Shown here piece by piece: positions 35,706 through 45,912 of a stretch of 64,000 nt of DNA. The notes below the pieces were generated by a model. It did no database searches. It had not been told where the DNA came from and saw nothing but the letters and a program-made list of their open reading frames with translations. The stretch is taken from contig NZ_JACEFT010000001.1 of the NCBI RefSeq assembly GCF_013697085.1, positions 310,001 to 374,000 of the forward strand, in the 5' to 3' direction. This DNA is from Billgrantia kenyensis (GTDB lineage: Bacteria > Pseudomonadota > Gammaproteobacteria > Pseudomonadales > Halomonadaceae). Each line of letters starts with the position of its first letter. Position 1 is the first letter of the stretch. Position numbers and translations under genes: made by a program.

Positions 35706-38225
35706 TCAGCGGCGGCGCTTGGTGCGGGCGGTTGCCTCGGCGGTGGTGGGGTCCTCGGGCCAGGGGTGCTTGGGATAGCGCCCGCGCATCTCTCGGCGCA
35801 CCTCGGGGTAGCCCTTGGCCCAGAAGCTGGCGAGATCCGCGGTGACCTGCAGCGGGCGCCGCGCCGGCGAGAGCAGGTGCAACAGCACCGCCACCCGCCC
35901 CTCGGCGACTCGCGGCGACGCCTGCCAGCCGAAGGTTTCCTGCAGCTTCACCGCCAGCACCGGCGCCCGGCCCTCCAGGCACGGCGTATAGTCGAGGCGT
36001 ATCTGCGAGCCGCTGGGCACTTCGAGACGCTCCGGCGCCAGCGCATCGAGCCGGCTGCGCAGCGACCAGTCGAGGCTATCGAGCAGAAAGCGGCCCAGCG
36101 GCAGCCGCGCCACCGCGTCGAGGCTTCTGACCCCGTCGAGGTGCGGCCCCAGCCAGGCTTCGAGTTCATCGAGCAGCGCCGGCAGCGACCAGTCGGGCCA
36201 ATCCTGCTCATCATCACAGTCTTGATCCCCCCGAGAGCCCAACGCCTGGCGCAGCAGCGCCACCCTGCCGCGCAGCTGCTCGGCGCTGTCGTCGAAGGGC
36301 AACTCGCCGCGCCGACGCAGGGCATCGAGCAGCGCCTGGCGCACCGCCTCCGGCGGCAGCGACGCAAGCGGCTTGCGCTCGAGCACTACCGCCCCCAGGC
36401 CGCGCACCTGCTCGCCGATGAGGCGCCCCTGTTCCTCCGACCACTCCAAGCTCGCCCGCCACTCTCGCGTTTCGGCAAACAGCGCCTCGAGCCGCGCCCG
36501 CTCGATGGCCACGCCGCGGAAGATTCGCGCGCCGCTGGCCTGGCCGTCGAGATCGGCGGCCACCAGCAGCTCGGCATGGGCCAATGGATGGCGCTCGGGC
36601 AGAGTCGCCAGCCCGCCGGATGCCAGGCGGAAGCGCCCCGGCCCGGCGTCCTGCTGGAGTCTCTGCGCCACCCGGTCCGGATAGGCCAGCGCCAGCAGCT
36701 CCCCCAGCGGGGCCAAATTCGAGACCTCAAGGCCCACGCCGCCAATCCGGGCCAGGCGCTGGGCCTCGCGCTGCCATTGACGATGAGCGGCGGGCTGCGC
36801 CAGACGGGCCTGAAGCGTGCGCTCCAGGTCCTGCTCACCGTTGAGATCGCGTCCCTCCAGCGCCGCTACCAGCGCACAGGCCAGCGGCACGGCGTCGAAT
36901 TCTCCGGCACGCGCCAGCATCGCCGCCAGGCGCGGATGGGTGGGCCAGCGCACGCAGGCGCGTCCCAGCTCGGTGAGCAGGAAGCCTTCGTCCATCAGAC
37001 CCAGCCGCTGCAGCAGGCGCCGCCCCGCAGCCAGTGCCCCGGCGGGCGGCTGTGTGATCCAGGCCAGCCCGGCCGGGTCGACGATGCCCCAGCGGGCCAG
37101 CTCGAAGGCCAGCGGAGCGAGATCGGCCTGCAGCATTTCGGGCTCGCCGTGAGCCGGCAGCGGCTGCTCCTCGGCCCACAGCCGCAGGCAAAGCCCCGGC
37201 CCTTGGCGCCCGGCCCGACCGCGACGCTGATCGGCGCTGGCGCGATTGACGCGGCGAGTCTCCAGCCGACTGAGCCCGCTGCGCGGCTGGAATACCGGCA
37301 CCCGCTCCTGGCCGGCATCGACGACGATGCGCACGCCATCGACGGTAACGCTGGATTCGGCAATGGCGGTGGAGAGCACCACGCGACGCCGGCCATCGGG
37401 TTCGGGCTTCAAGGCGCGGCGCTGCTCTTCCAGGGGCAGCCGCCCGTGCAGCTCGCGCACCGCCAGTTCGGGCTGTCGGCTCGAAAGCTCCCGCGCCAGG
37501 CGGCGGATCTCGGCCACCCCGGGCAGGAACACCAGGGCGTCGCCCTCGCTCAGGGCCAAGGCTTCCCCTACCGCCTTGGCCTGCTGGCTCGCGGAGTCAT
37601 CTCTCGCACTATGTGGAAGATAGCGGGTCTCCACCGGGAAGCTCCGCCCCTGACTCTCGAGCAGCGGCGTGGCTACGCCGAGCACAGCGAGCAGCGCCTC
37701 GACGTCGAGGGTGGCCGACATCACCAGCAGGCGCAGGTCGTCACGCACCGACTGGGCATCCAGCGTCAGGGCCAGCCCCAGGTCGACCTCCAGGCTACGC
37801 TCGTGGAACTCGTCGAAGACGATGCCGGTCACCCCTTCGAGCAGCGGGTCGTCCTGCAGCATGCGCGTCAGCACCCCCTGGGTGACCACCTCGAGCCGCG
37901 TGTTGGGCCCTACCCGGCTCTCGCCGCGCATGCGGTATCCCACGGTCTGCCCCACCGGCTCGCCCAGGCTTTCCGCCATGAAGCCGGCAGCCAGGCGAGC
38001 GGCCACCCGCCGCGGCTCCAGCAGCAGCAAGCGGCCTTCACCGCGCTCGCCCTGGCACCACTCCTCGTCGAGCAGCGCCAGCGGCACCCGGGTGGTCTTG
38101 CCCGCCCCGGGTTCGGCGACGAGCAGCACGCGGGAATGGACGGCCAGCGCCTGGTGAATCGCCGGCAGTTGAGCATCGATGGGCAGTTCACCGCCTGATG
38201 TCATCGAATTGTCATCTCGCTTCAT
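35706..38225 (-). CDS. hrpB: ATP-dependent helicase HrpB
   Basis: 839 residues, DEAH-type RNA helicase family. Walker A is [11 protein letters not shown] near residue 40, the DEAH-like box is [12 protein letters not shown], followed by SATLD (motif III) and [11 protein letters not shown] (motif VI). The C-terminal HrpB domain ends [19 protein letters not shown]. Two starts are possible: ATG 38225 and ATG 38204 ([10 protein letters not shown]), neither with a strong ribosome site; the latter fits the family N-terminus better. Cellular role of HrpB is poorly known. It converges on the Mrp fusion gene and is divergent from the GAPDH gene. Confidence 0.93.
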   Translation of the reverse strand: MKRDDNSMTSGGELPIDAQLPAIHQALAVHSRVLLVAEPGAGKTTRVPLALLDEEWCQGERGEGRLLLLEPRRVAARLAAGFMAESLGEPVGQTVGYRMRGESRVGPNTRLEVVTQGVLTRMLQDDPLLEGVTGIVFDEFHERSLEVDLGLALTLDAQSVRDDLRLLVMSATLDVEALLAVLGVATPLLESQGRSFPVETRYLPHSARDDSASQQAKAVGEALALSEGDALVFLPGVAEIRRLARELSSRQPELAVRELHGRLPLEEQRRALKPEPDGRRRVVLSTAIAESSVTVDGVRIVVDAGQERVPVFQPRSGLSRLETRRVNRASADQRRGRAGRQGPGLCLRLWAEEQPLPAHGEPEMLQADLAPLAFELARWGIVDPAGLAWITQPPAGALAAGRRLLQRLGLMDEGFLLTELGRACVRWPTHPRLAAMLARAGEFDAVPLACALVAALEGRDLNGEQDLERTLQARLAQPAAHRQWQREAQRLARIGGVGLEVSNLAPLGELLALAYPDRVAQRLQQDAGPGRFRLASGGLATLPERHPLAHAELLVAADLDGQASGARIFRGVAIERARLEALFAETREWRASLEWSEEQGRLIGEQVRGLGAVVLERKPLASLPPEAVRQALLDALRRRGELPFDDSAEQLRGRVALLRQALGSRGDQDCDDEQDWPDWSLPALLDELEAWLGPHLDGVRSLDAVARLPLGRFLLDSLDWSLRSRLDALAPERLEVPSGSQIRLDYTPCLEGRAPVLAVKLQETFGWQASPRVAEGRVAVLLHLLSPARRPLQVTADLASFWAKGYPEVRREMRGRYPKHPWPEDPTTAEATARTKRRR

Positions 38226-38297
38226 ATACGATTTGCCATATATTTCACCACACGACGTTCACACACCCGACTCGCTCTCAAGACATGGAGCCCCGAC

Positions 38298-39314
38298 ATG
38301 ACCCTCCGTATCGGCATCAACGGTTTCGGACGTATCGGCCGCCTGGCGCTGCGCGCCGGCTGGACCAACCCGGACCTCGAATTCGTGCGCATCAACGACC
38401 CGGGCGGCGATGCCGCCACCTTCGCCCACCTGCTGCAGTTCGACTCGGTGCACGGCCAGTGGAGCGGCGGCGGCGATGATATCACGTCGACCGAGGGCGC
38501 CATCGTGGTGGCCGGCAAGCGTATCGCCTTCAGCGCCAATCGCGAGATCGCCGATACCGACTGGTCCGACTGCGACGTGGTGATCGAGTGCTCGGGCAAG
38601 ATCAAGACCAGCGCCAAGCTCCAAGGCTACCTGGACCAGGGCGTGAAGCGTGTGGTGGTCAGCGCGCCGGTGAAGGAAGAAGGCGTACTCAACGTGGTGA
38701 TGGGGGTCAACGACCACCTCTTCGACCCGGACAGCCATCGTATCGTCACCGCAGCAAGCTGCACCACCAACTGCCTGGCGCCGGTGGTCAAGGTGATCCA
38801 CGAGCGGCTCGGTATCCGCCACGGCTCGATGACCACCATTCACGACATCACCAACACCCAGGTGATCCTCGACGCTCCTCACAAGGATCTGCGCCGGGCG
38901 CGGGCTTGCGGCATGAGCCTGATTCCGACAACCACCGGCTCGGCCAAGGCGATCACCGCGATCTTCCCGGAGCTCACCGGCAAGCTCAACGGCCACGCCG
39001 TGCGCGTGCCGCTGGCCAACGCCTCGCTCACCGACATGGTGTTCGAGGTGGAGCGCGAAACCACGGTCGAGGAGGTCAACGCGCTGCTCAAGCAGGCCGC
39101 TGAAGGCGAACTGGCCGGCATCCTGGGCTATGAAGAGCGTCCGCTGGTCTCCATCGACTATCGCTCCGACCCGCGCAGCTCCATCGTCGATGCCCTCTCC
39201 ACCATGGTGGTGGCCGGCACCCAGGTGAAGCTCTACGCCTGGTACGACAACGAATACGGCTACGCCTGCCGCACCGCGGAGCTGGCCGCCAAGGTGGGGA
39301 ACGCCGACGTATGA
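38298..39314 (+). CDS. ArsJ-associated glyceraldehyde-3-phosphate dehydrogenase
   Basis: 338 residues. The NAD-binding N-terminus is [19 protein letters not shown]. The active site [10 protein letters not shown] has catalytic Cys155. [11 protein letters not shown] is near the C-terminus. Its stop overlaps the arsJ start by four bases. In this arrangement GAPDH uses arsenate in place of phosphate to form 1-arseno-3-phosphoglycerate, which ArsJ exports. The gene is therefore best read as a detoxification enzyme rather than the central glycolytic copy. No arsR regulator lies in the 72-base gap to divergent hrpB. ArsR-family genes are common neighbours elsewhere. Confidence 0.9.
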   Translation: MTLRIGINGFGRIGRLALRAGWTNPDLEFVRINDPGGDAATFAHLLQFDSVHGQWSGGGDDITSTEGAIVVAGKRIAFSANREIADTDWSDCDVVIECSGKIKTSAKLQGYLDQGVKRVVVSAPVKEEGVLNVVMGVNDHLFDPDSHRIVTAASCTTNCLAPVVKVIHERLGIRHGSMTTIHDITNTQVILDAPHKDLRRARACGMSLIPTTTGSAKAITAIFPELTGKLNGHAVRVPLANASLTDMVFEVERETTVEEVNALLKQAAEGELAGILGYEERPLVSIDYRSDPRSSIVDALSTMVVAGTQVKLYAWYDNEYGYACRTAELAAKVGNADV

Positions 39315-40513
39315 TCGCGCGCGTCGCCGCCCTGCCCCGTGAGGTGCGCCAGTATCTGCTGGTGACCGGCAACTACTGGGGCTTCACGCTGACCGACGGC
39401 GCCCTGCGCATGCTGGTGGTGCTCTACTTCCACCAGCTCGGCTATTCGGCGCTGGAAGTCGCACTGCTGTTCCTGTTCTACGAGTTCTTCGGCGTGGTGA
39501 CTAACCTGGTGGGCGGCTGGCTGGGCGCGCGGCTGGGGCTCAACCGCACCATGAACCTGGGGCTGGGCTTGCAGATCGTCGCCCTGGCCATGCTGCTGGT
39601 GCCCACGGCCTGGCTCGCGGTGCCATGGGTGATGGCGGCCCAGGCGCTCTCGGGCATCGCCAAGGACCTCAACAAGATGAGCGCCAAGAGCGCGATCAAG
39701 GGCCTGGTACCGGCGGGCGACGAGGGACACACCTCGCTCTACCGCTGGGTGGCGCTGCTCACCGGCTCGAAGAACGCACTCAAGGGGGTGGGCTTCTTTC
39801 TCGGCGGGCTGCTGCTCACGCTGATCGGCTTCCAGGGCGCGATCCTGGCCATGGCGCTGATGCTCGTCGGCGTGCTCGGCCTCTCGCTCGCCCGCCTGGA
39901 CGCCGATCTGGGCCGCGCCAAGGCCAAGCCCAAATTCCGCGAGATTCTCTCCAAGAGCCGGGCGATCAACATTCTCTCGGCGGCGCGCATGTTCCTGTTC
40001 GGCGCCCGTGACGTGTGGTTCGTGGTGGCGCTGCCGGTGTTCCTCGCCACCCAGTTCGGCTGGGACCATTGGCGGGTGGGTGGCTTTCTGGCGCTGTGGG
40101 TGATCGGCTACGGGGCGGTGCAGGCGGTGGCGCCACGCATCACCGGGCGCACGGCGGGGCGCAGGGCCGCCATCGCCTGGGCCGCGGCGCTGGGGGCCCT
40201 GCCGGCATTGATCGCGCTAGGCCTGGAGTGGCAACCGCATGGGGTACTGCTGGGCGGGCTGTTGCTGTTCGGCGCGGTGTTCGCGGTGAACTCCAGCCTG
40301 CACAGCTTTCTGATCGTGCGCATGGCGCGCTCGGACGGGGTCTCGCTGGACGTGGGCTTCTACTACATGGCCAACGCCATGGGCCGGTTGATCGGCACCC
40401 TGCTCTCCGGCTGGCTCTACATGACCGGCGGCCTCAGCGCCACGCTGTGGGTGTCGAGCGCCATGCTCATCGCGACGGTGGCAATCAGCCTGGCGTTGCC
40501 GAGGGAGGCTTGA
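39311..40513 (+). CDS. arsJ: Organoarsenical efflux MFS transporter ArsJ
   Basis: 400 residues, 12 predicted helices, major facilitator superfamily. Diagnostic stretches include [20 protein letters not shown] at the N-terminus, [36 protein letters not shown] and [19 protein letters not shown]. It exports 1-arseno-3-phosphoglycerate produced by the overlapping upstream GAPDH, giving arsenate resistance. Coupling through the four-base overlap supports joint production. Confidence 0.92.
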   Translation: MIARVAALPREVRQYLLVTGNYWGFTLTDGALRMLVVLYFHQLGYSALEVALLFLFYEFFGVVTNLVGGWLGARLGLNRTMNLGLGLQIVALAMLLVPTAWLAVPWVMAAQALSGIAKDLNKMSAKSAIKGLVPAGDEGHTSLYRWVALLTGSKNALKGVGFFLGGLLLTLIGFQGAILAMALMLVGVLGLSLARLDADLGRAKAKPKFREILSKSRAINILSAARMFLFGARDVWFVVALPVFLATQFGWDHWRVGGFLALWVIGYGAVQAVAPRITGRTAGRRAAIAWAAALGALPALIALGLEWQPHGVLLGGLLLFGAVFAVNSSLHSFLIVRMARSDGVSLDVGFYYMANAMGRLIGTLLSGWLYMTGGLSATLWVSSAMLIATVAISLALPREA

Positions 40514-40516
40514 CGC

Positions 40517-40813
40517 CTATTGAGGGAAGCGCTCTGTATTTTCCAACAGACGACGCCCATGAATGACAGCCAGAATCAGAATTCGCTCAGCCTCCACGCG
40601 ATAAATCAGGCGGTAGCTATAGACAAAGCGCTCACGAATATTCGCCTCACCAAGCTCGGGCACGACTCTGCCTAGCTCAGGAAACTCCCCTAGCGCCCGA
40701 GCCGCATCCACCAACTTGGTCACCACAGCTCGTGCATAGAAGGCCGAATCTCGCTCGATGTATTCGGCGATGAGCTCCAGATCCTCAAGCGCTTCTGGAG
40801 ACCAGGCTAGCGC
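40517..40813 (-). pseudogene. RelE/ParE-type toxin reading frame without a normal start codon
   Basis: The open frame 40813-40517 translates to a full-length ParE-like toxin of about 98 residues: LAWSPEALEDLELIAEYIER, later FVYSYRLIYRVEAERILILA and HGRRLLENTERFPQ. After the upstream in-frame stop (40814-40816) there is no ATG, GTG or TTG before GTG 40726, which would remove a third of the toxin. Relatives usually begin with Met directly before this A-L-A-W-S-type start, overlapping the antitoxin stop. Either the start codon was lost or a rare codon is used. The antitoxin upstream is intact. Confidence 0.6.
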
Positions 40814-40995
40814 TCAAGCCACTTTGCCAGCTTCCTCTCGACCTGTTGTTGGCTCAGAGCCCCCTCGGCCTCAGCACGCTGACTGCCTCGCTGTACCTTT
40901 TCCACGACGTAGAGATGGTACTGAATATCTTCCATCGTACAGTCTTCAGGGAGGGACTCGAGCAGTTGCCGCACATCATCCTTTGCCGTATTCAT
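40807..40995 (-). CDS. Antitoxin of a ParE/RelE-type toxin-antitoxin pair
   Basis: 62 residues, beginning MNTAKDDVRQLLESLPEDCT. It contains MEDIQYHLYVVEKVQRGSQR, a pattern seen in antitoxins paired with ParE-like toxins. It ends LAKWLER with the stop at 40807-40809, overlapping the toxin frame. Antitoxin binds and blocks the toxin and usually represses the pair. Here the toxin appears to lack a start, so the antitoxin may be a surviving partner. Confidence 0.75.
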   Translation of the reverse strand: MNTAKDDVRQLLESLPEDCTMEDIQYHLYVVEKVQRGSQRAEAEGALSQQQVERKLAKWLER

Positions 40996-41031
40996 GGCTT
41001 CACCTTTTCACATGCGCCTGACAACACTCTA

Positions 41032-41709
41032 TCATGCCCCGCTTCCAGGCGGTCGTACCCCGCACCCCTTGAGGATTACCTGGGTCAGGAAGCGGGTGAT
41101 CCGCTCCACGTCGGCATCCGTGATCTCGTCCCTGCCGGTAATACCCAGCACCTGGGCTTCGAAGTCGGCGTAGTGCTGGGTGGCCGACCAGATCAGGAAG
41201 ATCAGCCATACCGGGTCGACCGGGTCCATCAGGCCGCGCTCTGCCCACTGCTCGAAGATCCTTGCCCGCGTGCGCACCCACTCTCGCAGTTCGCCTCGCA
41301 GGTAATCCTGCAGGAAGGGCGCGCCACCGAGGATCTCCGCGGCAAACAGCCGTGAGCCTTCCGGATGACGTCGAGAAAGCTGCATCTTGCTGCGGATGAA
41401 CGCCTCGAGCACCTCAGCCGGGTCATCATCCACGCTGATATCGTCGAGCAGCGCGTTCCAGCGTGCCATCATGCGCTCAAGCAGGCGCACATACAGCCCG
41501 CGCTTGTTGCCCATGTAATAGAGCACGTTGGACTTGGGCAGCCCTGCCTCCTCGGCGATGGCCTGGACGCTGGCCCCGCGGTAGCCGTACTGGGCGAAGA
41601 TCCGCTCGGCGGCTTCGAGGATCTCGCGCTCGTTGCGTTCACGGGTCGCCCCGTTGCTTTCACCGGCTTGCCGTGGCCGCTGCAGCTCGGATTCGGTCAC
41701 GTCGTTCAT
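41032..41709 (-). CDS. RutR-like TetR-family transcriptional regulator
   Basis: 225 residues. TetR HTH at about 25-72 (REILEAAERIFAQYGYRGAS, then GLPKSNVLYYMGNKRGLY). The C-terminal domain belongs to the RutR/YcdC group (FLQDYLRGELREWVRTRARI, then WLIFLIWSATQHYADFEAQV). E. coli RutR responds to uracil and thymine and also affects purine genes. Here the gene is divergent from xdhABC-guaD. A RutR-type box lies in between, and two more lie before the purine permease at 54110, so control of purine catabolism is likely. The effector could be a purine such as xanthine or guanine. Confidence 0.88.
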   Translation of the reverse strand: MNDVTESELQRPRQAGESNGATRERNEREILEAAERIFAQYGYRGASVQAIAEEAGLPKSNVLYYMGNKRGLYVRLLERMMARWNALLDDISVDDDPAEVLEAFIRSKMQLSRRHPEGSRLFAAEILGGAPFLQDYLRGELREWVRTRARIFEQWAERGLMDPVDPVWLIFLIWSATQHYADFEAQVLGITGRDEITDADVERITRFLTQVILKGCGVRPPGSGA

Positions 41710-41890
41710 CGACTGGCCCCTGCCCTGTCATCATCGAGAGAATCCAAGAGATTGCCCCACTGCGGCACTGGCTGCAAATGAGACCATCGGCACCAATACC
41801 TGCATGCAGCCCCCATACCGGGCTTGTGCACGGAGATTAGCCTCTTTCACCCTTGCAAAGTGCGACATTCTGGCCCATGCTGAATTCAAC

Positions 41891-41906
41891 CTGACCGATT
41901 GGTCAA
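41891..41906. promoter_or_regulatory. RutR-like operator upstream of xdhA
   Basis: CTGACCGATTGGTCAA contains the palindrome TGACC-N4-GGTCA and matches the RutR consensus TTGACCANNTGGTCAA in all but two positions. It lies 54 bases before the xdhA start codon in the region divergent from the TetR-family gene. Confidence 0.75.
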
Positions 41907-41960
41907 CTTGCGACGCGAGTCAAGCAACGACAGGCCACGATCACAAGGCCAGGTATCACA

Positions 41961-43439
41961 ATGTCAACAAGAGACAAGGCGATGATCGACTTCATGCTCA
42001 ACGGGCAACCCTGCCGGAGCGATGCTGTTCCGGAAACCAGCGTGCTCGAGCTGCTGCGCGAAACGCTCGGCGCTACCGGTACCAAGGAGGGCTGCGCCTC
42101 TGGCGACTGCGGCGCCTGCACGGTGGCCATCGGCGAACCCGGCCCCAATGGCGAGCTGCGCTATCACAGTGCCAACGCCTGCATCACGCCCGCGCATCAG
42201 CTCAACGACCGTCATCTGGTCACCGTCGAGGGCCTCGCCCAGGGCGAGCAGCTGCATCCCGCCCAGGCCGCTATGGTCGCCTGCCACGGCAGCCAGTGCG
42301 GCTTCTGCACGCCGGGCATCGTGATGTCGCTGTTTACCCTGCACGAGCAGCAGCGCCATGCCCCCGCTCCCCTCACGCCGCAGCGCCTGGAAGCCGCGCT
42401 GGGCGGCAACCTGTGCCGCTGCACTGGCTACCGCCCGATCCGCGATGCCGCCCTGAGCATGGATCAGCACCCCGAGAATCGTCCGCTGTGGCTCGACGCC
42501 GCCGCAGAGACCAAAACCGAAGCGCATGCCCCCAGTGCCGATGCTGCCTTCCTGCAACCCACCACGCTTGCGGCACTCAGCGACTGCCTGAAACGGCACC
42601 CCAAGGCGCGGCTCGTTGCCGGCGCCACCGACCTTTGGCTCGAATCGACCCAGCGCCTGGCGCGCTTCGAGCACGTCATAGACGTGACCCGGGTCACCGA
42701 GCTCAACGAAATCGACGAGGTCGCGCTTGAAGACGGCCGCAGCGGCTGGTGGATCGGCGCTGCCGTCACCTACTCGCGCCTCGAGCCGCTGCTGGATGAG
42801 CACTACGACGCCTTCGCCCATCTGCTGCACCGCCTCGGCTCCCAGCAGGTGCGCAACCGCGGCACCCTGGGCGGGAACGTCGCCAACGCCTCGCCCATCG
42901 GCGACACCCCGCCGGTGCTGCTGGCGCTGGGCTCGCGTCTGCGCCTGGTCAGCCCCGAAGGCGAGCGTGAACTGCCACTGGACGACTTTTTCCTCGACTA
43001 CAAGCGCACCGCGCTGCGCGAGGGCGAGGCCATTCGTGCGATCTTCCTGCCGCGCCCCGAGGCGGGCCAAACTCTCAAGGTGTGGAAGCTGTCCAAGCGT
43101 CGTGAGGATGATATTTCGGCGGTGCTGGGCGCCTTTGCCTACCGCCTGGAGAACGGCGTGATGCGCGACGTACGGCTGGCCTTCGGCGGCATGGCGGCCA
43201 TCCCCAAGCGTGCCACCAATGCGGAAGTGGCCCTGGAAGGCAAGGCGCCGGACCTGGCTGCCTTCCATGCGGCCCGCGAGGCCCTGTCGAACGATTTCCA
43301 GCCCATGAGCGACGTGCGTGGCAGCGCTCACTACCGTCGGCTCTCCGCCGCCAACCTGCTCGAGCGCCTGCGTCTTTCGATCGCCCAGGCCGAGACCGAC
43401 AGCTCCCGGGAGGTGATGCTCCATGCGTACGCTCACTAA
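41961..43439 (+). CDS. xdhA: Xanthine dehydrogenase small subunit XdhA (FeS and FAD)
   Basis: 492 residues. The plant-type [2Fe-2S] cluster uses Cys45, Cys50, Cys53 and Cys74 (KEGCASGDCGACTVAIG). The second cluster uses Cys113, Cys116, Cys152 and Cys154 (SQCGFCTPGI, NLCRCTGYRP). An FAD domain follows from about 195 (LVAGATDLWLE, then GTLGGNVANASPIGD). Together with XdhB it oxidises hypoxanthine to xanthine and xanthine to urate. Alternative start ATG 41982. The 3' end overlaps xdhB by 17 bases. Confidence 0.95.
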   Translation: MSTRDKAMIDFMLNGQPCRSDAVPETSVLELLRETLGATGTKEGCASGDCGACTVAIGEPGPNGELRYHSANACITPAHQLNDRHLVTVEGLAQGEQLHPAQAAMVACHGSQCGFCTPGIVMSLFTLHEQQRHAPAPLTPQRLEAALGGNLCRCTGYRPIRDAALSMDQHPENRPLWLDAAAETKTEAHAPSADAAFLQPTTLAALSDCLKRHPKARLVAGATDLWLESTQRLARFEHVIDVTRVTELNEIDEVALEDGRSGWWIGAAVTYSRLEPLLDEHYDAFAHLLHRLGSQQVRNRGTLGGNVANASPIGDTPPVLLALGSRLRLVSPEGERELPLDDFFLDYKRTALREGEAIRAIFLPRPEAGQTLKVWKLSKRREDDISAVLGAFAYRLENGVMRDVRLAFGGMAAIPKRATNAEVALEGKAPDLAAFHAAREALSNDFQPMSDVRGSAHYRRLSAANLLERLRLSIAQAETDSSREVMLHAYAH

Positions 43440-45912
43440 TCTGAATAAGTCGACAGAGATAGCCGACGACATGAGCGCGGACTCCGCCGTGGCGCGCGAG
43501 GAGCTCAAGGGCGAGATTAAGGGCGCCAGCCCGCTGGCGCGGGATACCGTTACGCCGGGCACGCACCCCAACTCGCGCTTCCATGAGAGCGCGATCAAGC
43601 ACGTTACCGGCCGCGCCTCCTACATCGACGACCTCAAGGCCCCCGCCGATGCGCTGCACGTGGCGCTGGCGCTTTCACCCGTCGCCCATGGCCGCCTGAC
43701 CCGGCTCGACCTGGACAAGGTGCGCACCATGCCCGGCGTGGTCGACGTGGTCGGCTTCCACGACGTGCCGGGACACACCGATATCGGCCCCGTATTCCCG
43801 GGCGACCCCATCTTCGTCGAGGATGAGATCAGCTACGTCGGCCAGGTGCTGTTCGCCGTGGCCGCCGAGAGCCATCGCGCCGCTCGCGAAGCAGTGAACA
43901 CCGCCCTGGCCCAGGGTATCGCCGAAATCGACGAGCAGCCGGCCTGTCTCGACCCGGTGGCTGCCGCCGAGCGAGGAGAGTTCGTGCGCCCCACCCACGT
44001 GCAGCAGAGCGGCGACTGGGAGCAGGCCCTGGCCAGCGCCGCCCTCGTGGTCGAGGCGGAGCAGTTCGTCGGCGGTCAGGAGCACTTCTATCTGGAAGGT
44101 CAGGCCTGCCTGGTGCAACCCACCGAAGACGAAGGTGTGATCGTTCACACCTCCAACCAGCACCCCAGCGAGACCCAGAAGCTGGTGGCCGAGGTACTCG
44201 GCATTCCATTCCACGCCGTGACCGTGGAAGTGCGCCGCATGGGCGGCGGCTTCGGCGGCAAGGAGACCCAGGCATCCCCCTGGGCCTGCATCGCCGCATT
44301 GATCGCCCGGCGCACCGGCCGTACCACCCGCGTGCGCCTGCCCCGCGCCGACGACATGCGCGTTACCGGCAAGCGCCACCCGTTCCACAACCGCTACCGC
44401 CTCGGCGTGGATGAACAGGGCGTGATCCAGGGCGGCGAGATCACCGTGATCGGCGACTGCGGCTACTCCCCCGACCTCTCGGACGCCATCGTCGACCGCG
44501 CCATGTTCCACAGCGACAACGCCTACTCCCTGGGCGAGGCTCGCGTAACCGGCCACCGCGCCCGCACCCACACCGCCTCCAACACCGCCTTCCGCGGCTT
44601 CGGTGGCCCCCAGGGCATGATGGTGATCGAGGCGGCGATGGACGACATCGCCCGGCGCATCGGCGAAGACCCGCTCACGGTACGCAAGCGCAACTTCTAC
44701 CGCCCCGGCCGGCAGACCACCCACTACGGCCAGCAGGTGGATCAGATCAAGCTGCTGCGCGAGCTGGTCGAGCAGCTGGAAACCAGCAGCGAGTACTGGG
44801 CGCGGCGCCGAGCCATCACCGAGTTCAACGCCGAGAGCCCGATCATCAAGCGCGGCCTGGCACTGACCCCGGTGAAGTTCGGCATCTCCTTCACCGCCAA
44901 GCACCTCAACCAGGCCGGCGCCCTGCTGCACGTCTACACTGACGGCAGCGTGATGATCAATCACGGCGGCACCGAGATGGGCCAGGGTCTGCACACCAAG
45001 ATCTGCCAGGTGGTGGCCCGCGAGCTGGGCCTCGACACCGACGAGGTGCGCATCACAGCCACCCGTACCGACAAGGTGCCCAACACCTCGCCCACCGCGG
45101 CCTCCAGCGGCGCTGACTTGAACGGCCAGGCTGCCCGTGACGCCTGCGTGAAGCTCAAGCAGCGCCTGTTCGACTTCGCCCACGAGCACCTCTACCAGGA
45201 TCAGGGCCTCGACCGCGAGGACATGCGCCTGGAAGCCGGCCACCTGGTGGCGGGCCACGGCGAGAGCGAGCAGCGCATTCCCTGGGGCGAGCTGGTGCAG
45301 GCCGCCTACATCAACCGCATCTCGCTCTCCGAGAAGGGTTTCTACGCCACGCCGCTGATCCACTACGACCGCAACGTCGGCCAGGGCCGCCCCTTCTACT
45401 ACTATGCCTTCGGTGCCGCCGTGGCCGAGGTCAGCGTCGACACCCTGACCGGCGAGTACCAGGTCGAGCGGGTCGACATCCTGCACGACGTGGGCGACTC
45501 GCTGAACCCGGCCATCGACATCGGCCAGGTGGAGGGCGGCTTCATTCAGGGCATGGGCTGGCTGACAAGCGAAGAGCTGAAGTGGAACGAGGCCGGCCGG
45601 CTGATCTCCGACGGCCCCGCCACCTACAAGATCCCGACCTACGGCGACCTGCCGCCGGCGTTCAACGTCAAGCTGATGGAGGGCCACCCCAACTCCATGG
45701 CCAGCATCTACCGCTCCAAGGCGGTGGGCGAGCCGCCCTTCATGCTCGGCATGGCGGTGTGGTCGGCGCTGCGCGACGCCCTGGCCAGCCTGGCCGACTA
45801 CGCCGAAGCGCCGCGGCTCGACACTCCGGCCACGCCGGAGCGGGTGCTGCTGGCCGCCGAGGAGCTGCGCAGCCGCTACGACAGCGCGCAGCTGGAACGA
45901 GGCGCGCCGTAA
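43423..45912 (+). CDS. xdhB: Xanthine dehydrogenase molybdopterin-binding subunit XdhB
   Basis: 829 residues. It starts after GGGAGGTG. Characteristic molybdenum-site motifs are VGGQEHFYLEGQACLV, MGGGFGGKETQ, TAFRGFGGPQGM (with the substrate Arg), and GTEMGQGLHTKICQVVAREL. The conserved GEPPFMLG with the catalytic-base region of the family lies near residue 770. It overlaps xdhA by 17 bases and xdhC by one. Length is normal for bacterial XdhB. Confidence 0.95.
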   Translation: MRTLTNLNKSTEIADDMSADSAVAREELKGEIKGASPLARDTVTPGTHPNSRFHESAIKHVTGRASYIDDLKAPADALHVALALSPVAHGRLTRLDLDKVRTMPGVVDVVGFHDVPGHTDIGPVFPGDPIFVEDEISYVGQVLFAVAAESHRAAREAVNTALAQGIAEIDEQPACLDPVAAAERGEFVRPTHVQQSGDWEQALASAALVVEAEQFVGGQEHFYLEGQACLVQPTEDEGVIVHTSNQHPSETQKLVAEVLGIPFHAVTVEVRRMGGGFGGKETQASPWACIAALIARRTGRTTRVRLPRADDMRVTGKRHPFHNRYRLGVDEQGVIQGGEITVIGDCGYSPDLSDAIVDRAMFHSDNAYSLGEARVTGHRARTHTASNTAFRGFGGPQGMMVIEAAMDDIARRIGEDPLTVRKRNFYRPGRQTTHYGQQVDQIKLLRELVEQLETSSEYWARRRAITEFNAESPIIKRGLALTPVKFGISFTAKHLNQAGALLHVYTDGSVMINHGGTEMGQGLHTKICQVVARELGLDTDEVRITATRTDKVPNTSPTAASSGADLNGQAARDACVKLKQRLFDFAHEHLYQDQGLDREDMRLEAGHLVAGHGESEQRIPWGELVQAAYINRISLSEKGFYATPLIHYDRNVGQGRPFYYYAFGAAVAEVSVDTLTGEYQVERVDILHDVGDSLNPAIDIGQVEGGFIQGMGWLTSEELKWNEAGRLISDGPATYKIPTYGDLPPAFNVKLMEGHPNSMASIYRSKAVGEPPFMLGMAVWSALRDALASLADYAEAPRLDTPATPERVLLAAEELRSRYDSAQLERGAP

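Noticed and set aside
34869..38198. A 1109-codon +strand frame opposite hrpB
   Set aside because: It covers the end of the Mrp fusion gene and nearly all of hrpB on the other strand. Composition is Arg/Gln/Ala/His-rich without any motif; it is a GC-rich antisense shadow.
38226..38297. ArsR operator before the GAPDH gene
   Set aside because: AT-rich CATAT motifs are present but do not form a clear inverted repeat.
43675..45687. A 670-codon minus-strand frame opposite xdhB
   Set aside because: Val/Gly/His-rich antisense translation with no domain. xdhB itself has all expected catalytic motifs.
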